Shown piece by piece: positions 57,641-64,000 of a DNA stretch of 64,000 nucleotides. The position numbers and the translations under genes were made by a program. Each line of letters opens with the position of its first letter. Position 1 is the first letter of the stretch. Below the pieces are notes generated by a model, which ran no database searches, was not told the origin of the DNA, and saw only the letters and a list, made by a program, of their open reading frames with translations. Origin of the DNA: Ectobius pallidus (Eukaryota > Arthropoda > Insecta > Blattodea > Ectobiidae); assembly GCA_964059195.1 (NCBI GenBank), contig CAXKWD010000013.1, positions 24,714,611-24,778,610 of the forward strand, given 5' to 3'.

Positions 57641-60570
57641 GTGTCACCTTCACTATTTAAAAAATGAACGGTAATCTTATAATATTATGATTTCCCATAA
57701 ATGAATTGAGTCTGTAGGTAGTTTAAGAAAGAAACGTACTCCAAAACGGGGATTCGAGAACAATAACACAAGTGGATATATCCCACCAGAAAAACAGGAA
57801 ATGCAAGTCTGGTTAGCCATAGTTCTATTATATTACATAACAAACAATGACAACCACGCTTCACATGGATTTATACAGAAGCTCTAAGAACTGAAATTAT
57901 ATTACTCTCGGAAGATTACAAAAGACAACTGCAGAAAAAACAAATTTCTGTGCAAGATTCTTTCTTTTAAACTGGTGGGTCCGGAAATTTTACAGTATAT
58001 GTAATTTAATCAGTGTCATGGGATAATAAAGAGTGAACATAACATACTGTATATAGTTTTATTGAACGGTTAACTGGAAACTGTTTTAAAGGAATATAGC
58101 CTTTTTCAAACTACATTTTAGTTTAAAATTTTCGGCTACAAGTTTTATTTTAGCATTATGATGACAATTTAAAACTTGTTACATTCTCTTCTTCTGGAAA
58201 ACACTACATACGACTATTTTCCATAATGCGAGTAGCGTTTCGAATATAAGTACAATTCAGTCAGCGTTGGTAGCGATGAAGATGAGGATGATGATGATAG
58301 TTATAAAGGGCACGGTCCAAAACACTGTGATAAAGTAACAATATATGTGTTAATATTAATTTTAGAAGCCTTTTGTCTTTGGATTTCTAAGAGTACTGCC
58401 CAGCAGAGCATTTAAAACATTGTTAATGGGAGATTCAAACAGAATCTTTCAAGAGATATGCCGTTATTACACGGACGTCATTCAATTGTAGACGTTCATT
58501 ATGTTAACTGTACTTTGAGAAATTCAAGGAGAAATGCGAAACGCGTCGCTGAACCTCCGTCACACTTCTCTTACCTCAACGAAGCGTGGTTTAAAAATAA
58601 AACCAAGCTTAGTGAAACCAAGTTTAATAAAACAAGATTACGTGACCGCAAAACTTCAAAATTTGCACACAATTCCCTAAGCTCCCATGTCGATGGTTTT
58701 CTCTCCTGAATTGTGACAGTTCCACCAGGTCTGACCTCAAATGGAAGTTGCGGGATATCTTGGTGAACATGAAAGCGAGTATTATCTACTAGCAAGGCAC
58801 AATTGTACAGAGTTAAGCGCCGATTCAGTGGTGTAGAATGAAGCTGTCAGTTGGGACAGTTCCAAACTTGTTCAACTGATGTCATTATTCTCTACACTCT
58901 GCACTCTCGTTCCAAGAGCAAAGTGGAAAATTCAAATGTCATCCCATCTTATATCTTTATCATTTCTACCAGATACTAACTCACTGGAAATGCATCAACA
59001 TAGGCATTAAAACTCGTCATAACCCGCTATCCTTGCAAATTCATTTCCTCTGGAAGACACTACAGGACTTCTATTACATTTTAAGGTTTATAAATTTAAT
59101 GATATTAAATTTAAGAAGTCGGGCAATGTGCCTGAGTATCCTTAATTCATTTCACAGGAATTACTTACGTTTGTGTTGTTATATTTAACATCTTTCCGCA
59201 AAGCAAATGTTTAAAAACAATGAACACTAAACTAGAAATGAAACAGTAATTTAATAGTATTTCACTTTTTGTAAAAAATGAACGAATTCTCATTCTGTCG
59301 AGGTCGAAGATTCTTATTTTTTCGTCACATACTTCTATGAGTCCTGCCATGGGAAGTATCTCTCAGAAAATGCTGTTGCTGGTGATATATGTAGACAGCA
59401 AAATCTAATCCAATTTGCCTTCAGTTTATACAAACTGTAAAACACGGAAGCCTTGCATATTGCTGCGAAATAATAATTATAGTGATAGACTTAAAACGCA
59501 TTGGCGTCACCAGGAATTGTATTAAAGGGAAAAAACTCCACATAATTCCATACACAACGATTCCAACTTATTTGGCTAAACTATACGGTAATCTGTAATA
59601 TTAATAATTAAAAAAATAAAGTGATAATACAGCAGTAAATTAAACGTTTGTATTATGAGTTAAATTCTCATTAAGGTTAATGAAAATTCAAGTGATATTT
59701 TACTAGGCCGGTATCAGTATTTTATTATTATTATCAATTGAAAATCAATTTCAAATAACTAATAAGCTTATATTAATATTCACATAGTTTCCCGATCCCA
59801 GTTTTGAACGCCAGCTGAATTCCGACGAGGCTGCAACATTTTCAGATTAACAGATTGTGTTCTTCTGAGCAACAGTCTTGGTGAAAGATTATTATAAATA
59901 CAATGATGCAGTTATAATTGTATCTTTGCTAAACTCAGTATAAAATATTTATCTTATTCTCCCTGAAACATTTGCAGATCGACAGAGATAAAGAGTAGCC
60001 CTACCAAAAAAATTGAGGGCATAAGGCATTCCAGAGAGGGGCATCTACCCCCTTGCCCCTTATGCCGATGCCCATGTTAAAACAGTATTTTACACACTAT
60101 TTTCGTATTATACGCTATTTTTTAACACTAACCATACCAAAGAAAATTTAAAGTGGTACAGGGGATTTTACCAAAATTAAAAAATCAATAGTCACTCCGA
60201 CTGTGGAGGCGATAAAATTTAACTTAATGTGGCGTAAATTCATAAACAAGACCCACGCTTTTGCTTTTCTTCCTAAATAAGTTATCCTGTTGCTTTTAAT
60301 TTTCCCAGAATCCAATAAATCATACGATATTCACTGAATAATACAGATCGCATTAATCAGGTATTGTGAAAATATAATCCATGAGAAAAAGCTTTGCCAT
60401 ACGAAATCTAAACCTTTCCCCCATACTGGAGTATAAGCTATACTAAATGTACTTCTAGTGTAGCTTTATAAAGGGACTTCTTTCTAAAACAGCTAGGTAT
60501 TCGGTAGAGATGGGGCGGAATTTACTTAAAAAGATACTTCTACAAAAGCGATTCCATTCTCTCATCACTT
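57641..60570. other. intergenic, nothing recognised
   Basis: GATGA-type low complexity at about 58,276-58,301. A short inverted repeat (GTGTAGA...TCTACAC) at about 58,832-58,902. The 83-codon frame at 58,458-58,709 has no known motif. A GC-richer patch with GCATAAGG and GCCCCTTATGCC lies at about 60,018-60,073. Confidence 0.4.
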
Positions 60571-60579
60571 TGTCTCTCT

Positions 60580-60647
<68 letters not shown>

Positions 60648-60660
60648 CTCTCGCTTTCTC
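60571..60660. repeat. (CT)n microsatellite
   Basis: A long CT run with TTTC interruptions at its end. The Ser/Leu and Arg/Glu frames over it are artefacts. Confidence 0.96.
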
Positions 60661-63279
60661 CCCACATAGCTCTCTCACTATGTCGTCGGCAAGTGCCAAA
60701 TTCTTGAGAAATCCTATTTCCTGAAGACAAATGTTGTTACGAGGGTATTGAATAATTCCTCTCCTTTCGTATGGAATGTTCAGTTATTTACGACACAAAG
60801 CGCCATTCTGAGGTAACTATTGTATTTCAGAAAGGCCTTTTAAAATGCAACGCTTAAACAGACGATATTCAAAGGCAACATTCTCACAGACTTCATGAAA
60901 TAATTTAAAATTAATTTTCGAGAGAAATATTAATCTATTGAACAACCATTTCGTGTAGCTTATTTCTATTTTTACGGTCCTAATTGTGAGCAGTGGCGCC
61001 AACTATTGAAAAACATTGGGTGGTCTCAACAGATTTTAAAATTTCCATACTCCCGCCCCTTACTTGGTTCATGAAATGAAAGTATAATTGTATTGATATG
61101 ACTACGGATAAATATTGAACTGCAAGAGAAACAATTTCGCTGTTTGCAATGACTAATTACAATCACATTTATAATTCAACTGCCAGGAAAGTGTTGTGTA
61201 TCCTAGTTAACGGAAATTCTTTAAAGTTTATAATATTACATAAACATTTTACTTCTTCTGCCTGTACTACAGGTACTGTAGGTAGAGGAAGTAAAATGTT
61301 CGACCCTGAAATTCGAAGTCGAGTTTTTAACATAAATACACTGCTATTTTTAGAAACATGTCTGTATTTGTGTCTGTGAACAGCCTAGCTCGAGAACGAA
61401 AAATCGTATAAAAACACAATTTTTTATTCGGGTTAGGTATCTTTTGGGGATGTGACACGAAGAATGTCGACGACTTTCTCTTATTTGTAATGTTACTTTA
61501 CATGAAGAAAATCTAGTTTTTTTTACATTTTCTCGGAAACGGCTTTAACGATTTTCTTTAAATTTGGTACATGACGTGCGTATACTAAAATCCAGAACTT
61601 TTACTTAAAACATTTTTCCTAAAAAATTCTCTGTTGCTCAAGGCATGAATAAAATATTGAATTGAATTATAGAAACTCAGTTCTGTCTGCTTTGCATTAG
61701 GTTGAAACAACTGAATACACTCTGCTTGCAATACGGCCTCTTATTCTATATCAGAATGTGAAGTGAGAAATGTATTGCCCATGATTAGCGTAAATATATT
61801 TACGTGAGTGTATTACAAAGGAATCTATTAGTGCTGAATATCCTTCGGGGATGCGTTGCGTTGTGTCTACTTTTTCTTCATTTTTACAGTCATTTTACAT
61901 GAAGAGAATGTCATATTTTCCGATTTTTTTAAAACAAGGCTCTTTGTTCACATTTTCTACCTGAATATCTTAATATGTATAATGAATTATATTATATGGG
62001 TACATTATGTATTAAAATATATTATACTAGTTCCCAAAACTTCTATTTGACTGTAGGAAGTTATGTGTTTCATATCAGATTTTTAAATGTTTGGTTTTAG
62101 GTAACTAGTAAAACAAAATAATGTAGCATGGCGTGTTGCAAAATTAGTTTCTTATGACAGGGGATCTCTCAAGAAATTCGTCACAAGCATCATATTATAT
62201 TCTTCTTTCCCTATACCGTTAACCGGATCTCCCTAATCACACCATCTTTTTCGGGGACAATGTGAACTTCTTCATCTTTCTGGTTTATTATGACTTTCTG
62301 ATTTAACCAAATTTTCTTAATTCATTATTTTTGCTTGTTCGTTCCACTCTGATTTTTTGTCTTGTCCCCCACACTCCTGTCTTAAATCAGAATTTCTTGA
62401 CTTGTCCAATAATGTTCGTCCTGTGTTTTTTTCTTATTCACAAGCATCGTCTAAATTCTAAATCTAATTTTTCCGCGCTCTCCTTACGTATATTTAGAAC
62501 AGCAACGTGACTAAGTTCTTTTTGAACGAAGGAATGTATTTAGTCTTTTGAAAGCTCAAAAAGATATTTTGACTGTGGCTGTGGAAAGTGCATTGAGAGA
62601 CGTAAAAATTTATTGAACTGAGGAACAATTTGAAACGATCGTGATTGAATTGGAACAAGAGATCGTACTATGTATGTCAACAATAGCCTGATTTTTACTT
62701 TACAGGGACTCAAAAAGAAACAAGATTTTTATTAGACTAATAGCAATAAATAATTATGATAAATATAAACAACAAATTATTGGGTGGATTTGAGCAAACG
62801 GGCCCATATAAGTTAAGTTGGCGGCACTGGTCATAATATGTAACGCAAAGAACCATAAAAAATACTTTCTTCATCTGTACGAAAGACGGGTAACCAGCTG
62901 GCAATACAATGAAATGTCTTGGTATCCTCTCAAATTACCTACGAGAGAATGAACTTTTTCCTGCAAATGGAGAAAAGTGAACGTTACTGTCACCCATGAG
63001 AAGAACGGGCTATTTTGCTTGGATTGATTTTTGTTATATTTGTCTAAAACACAAGATATTAGTATTGGACTATTCGTCTGTGGCTACAACTTTGGTTACA
63101 ACAAAGCCTTACATGGTTAGAATGACACCTATAACTTAACAAGTGTGAGACAACATTACTGAAATTGGAAACCACGAGGGATCAGCGCTATTCTTGTCAT
63201 AGTGTTCGATTCACTTACTACTAAGGGCAATAGCTATTGTCTATAGAGTCCTTATCGATCGATTTAAATAATCTTGTTT
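60661..63279. other. intergenic with two degenerate direct repeats
   Basis: The segment 61,438-61,535 (GGGGATGTG...TTTACATGAAGAAAATCTAG) recurs imperfectly at 61,839-61,935. A LINE-type tail (GAATAAAATATTGAATTGAA) lies at 61,646-61,666. CAGTGGCGCCAAC at 60,992 and TTGGCGGCACTG at 62,818 look like transposon ends but do not share a target duplication. Confidence 0.4.
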
Positions 63280-63299
63280 CGATTAGTCCATGGAAATGG

Positions 63300-63815
63300 C
63301 GGACAGTGAGTGTTGTAGTGTGTATAGCTGTGTTCTATTTATATTTTATGTTAAATATACAGTAGTGACAGTGGTAAAACTATACGGTTTGTGATTACTG
63401 TATCTTCATATTTCACTCTATGTGATTGGATTCGCCGGACCGGCTTCTCTTGTGGTGATTACGTCTTGACAACAACAGCCTAGTTCGTTAACGTGAGTAA
63501 TACACACGTTCTCATCTAGTTCTGTGTTATGTAGCTTACTGCATTGATGTTCTGTTATACACAACTGTAATGTATATTGGAATTAGGAATAACTTTATTG
63601 GGGAGCAGATAAACACTACGGATAGTGAAGATATGTTTATAGTTTGGTTAGGTACACCGGCTGTTTTTATGTTGCCAAGTTAGCTTGTAATGATTACGAA
63701 TACGTTAGCCATGACAGTTTGCCCGCAAATACATGACTGCAATAAAGTACAGCCAAGACCCATTTTATTTAGTAACATCTGTATTATATTATCCCATATT
63801 TGGTGACCCGAAGCA
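63300..63815 (+). repeat. possible LTR with primer-binding-site-like sequence
   Basis: A polyadenylation signal (AATAAA at about 63,740) is followed about 60 bases later by TTTGGTGACCCGAAGC at 63,799-63,814. This resembles the sequence just after the 5' LTR of Gypsy or BEL elements, where a tRNA primes. The LTR start is not defined and no gag or pol follows, so this is tentative. Confidence 0.35.
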
Positions 63816-63862
63816 TTTTGATTGGATGTCGAAGACACAGATAATTAACCTTTTCTATAAAT

Positions 63863-64000
63863 AATGAGCACAATGATAATGCTAAACTACTTGGTATATT
63901 TATTGATTCAAATCTGACTTGGGAATGTCATGCCAACTAAGTTATGACCAAGTTATCGAGAGTAACTTACATATTAAGAAGTTTAATGAGAGTTCTGCCT
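63863..64000 (+). pseudogene. LINE reverse-transcriptase fragment, cut by window end
   Basis: Plus-strand translation AKLLGIFIDSNLTWECHAN, stop, then VMTKLSRVTYILRSLMRVL matches the K-x-LG-x-x-x-D-x-x-L-x-W segment after the catalytic core of CR1/jockey-group reverse transcriptases. One in-frame TAA is present. It continues beyond the window. Confidence 0.78.

Noticed and set aside
60455..60730. Arg/Glu-repeat and Ser/Leu-repeat frames
   Set aside because: Produced by the CT microsatellite.
60992..62829. CAGTGGCGCCAAC and TTGGCGGCACTG as ends of one 1.84-kb hAT element
   Set aside because: The flanking 8-mers differ (ATTGTGAG against GTCATAAT), so they cannot be shown to belong together.
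1..64000. CRISPR arrays, operons, ribosome binding sites or prokaryotic mobile elements
   Set aside because: Base composition, SINEs, LINEs, Penelope-like elements and microsatellites all point to animal nuclear DNA.

Overview
The window looks like gene-poor, AT-rich nuclear DNA of an arthropod, most likely a large-genome insect. The reasons are the density of transposon relics, the tRNA-derived SINEs, and the arthropod-type mariner, RTE-like LINE and Penelope-like sequences. I would guess a hemimetabolous insect such as a cockroach or relative, but the species cannot be fixed from the sequence. I see no intact host gene. Nearly every long reading frame is a transposon remnant or an artefact of a simple repeat.

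Layout. 0-7.5 kb: microsatellites, an inverted-repeat element, two LINE 3' remnants, a hammerhead-ribozyme-like motif (4.74 kb) and a minus-strand pseudogene of a widespread arthropod repeat-borne protein. 8.3-11.3 kb: a large inverted repeat with a LINE fragment inside one arm and a hAT MITE (exact 8-bp target duplication) inside its loop. 12-17.6 kb: a Helitron-like element, a second copy of the LINE 3' end, a triplicated repeat, a tRNA-like SINE head, a hairpin element and a LINE reverse-transcriptase fragment. 18.5-20.8 kb: a SINE with a 14-bp target duplication and a 1.43-kb hAT element. 24.2-28.9 kb: a cluster of mariner relics, including a striking foldback, next to two tRNA-derived SINEs. 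30-43 kb: LINE 3' ends, more SINEs, a 288-bp hAT MITE and two inverted copies of an AATCGATTAA-rich element.

The main structure is at 44,261-55,214. It is a 10.95-kb Penelope-like retroelement (PLE) complex flanked by a 10-11 bp target duplication. It consists of an inverted fragment carrying an open GIY-YIG endonuclease frame, then three near-identical direct copies of the reverse transcriptase/endonuclease gene separated by pLTRs. Three of the direct pLTRs and the inverted one carry a motif that satisfies the hammerhead ribozyme core. All three direct gene copies share the same stop codons, so the array was probably amplified from a single dead unit.

55.8-64 kb: a pogo/Tigger-like MITE, a small hairpin, a CT microsatellite, a possible LTR end with a primer-binding-site-like sequence, and a LINE reverse-transcriptase fragment running off the window end. 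The elements do not form a pathway. The window records successive, often nested, insertions.
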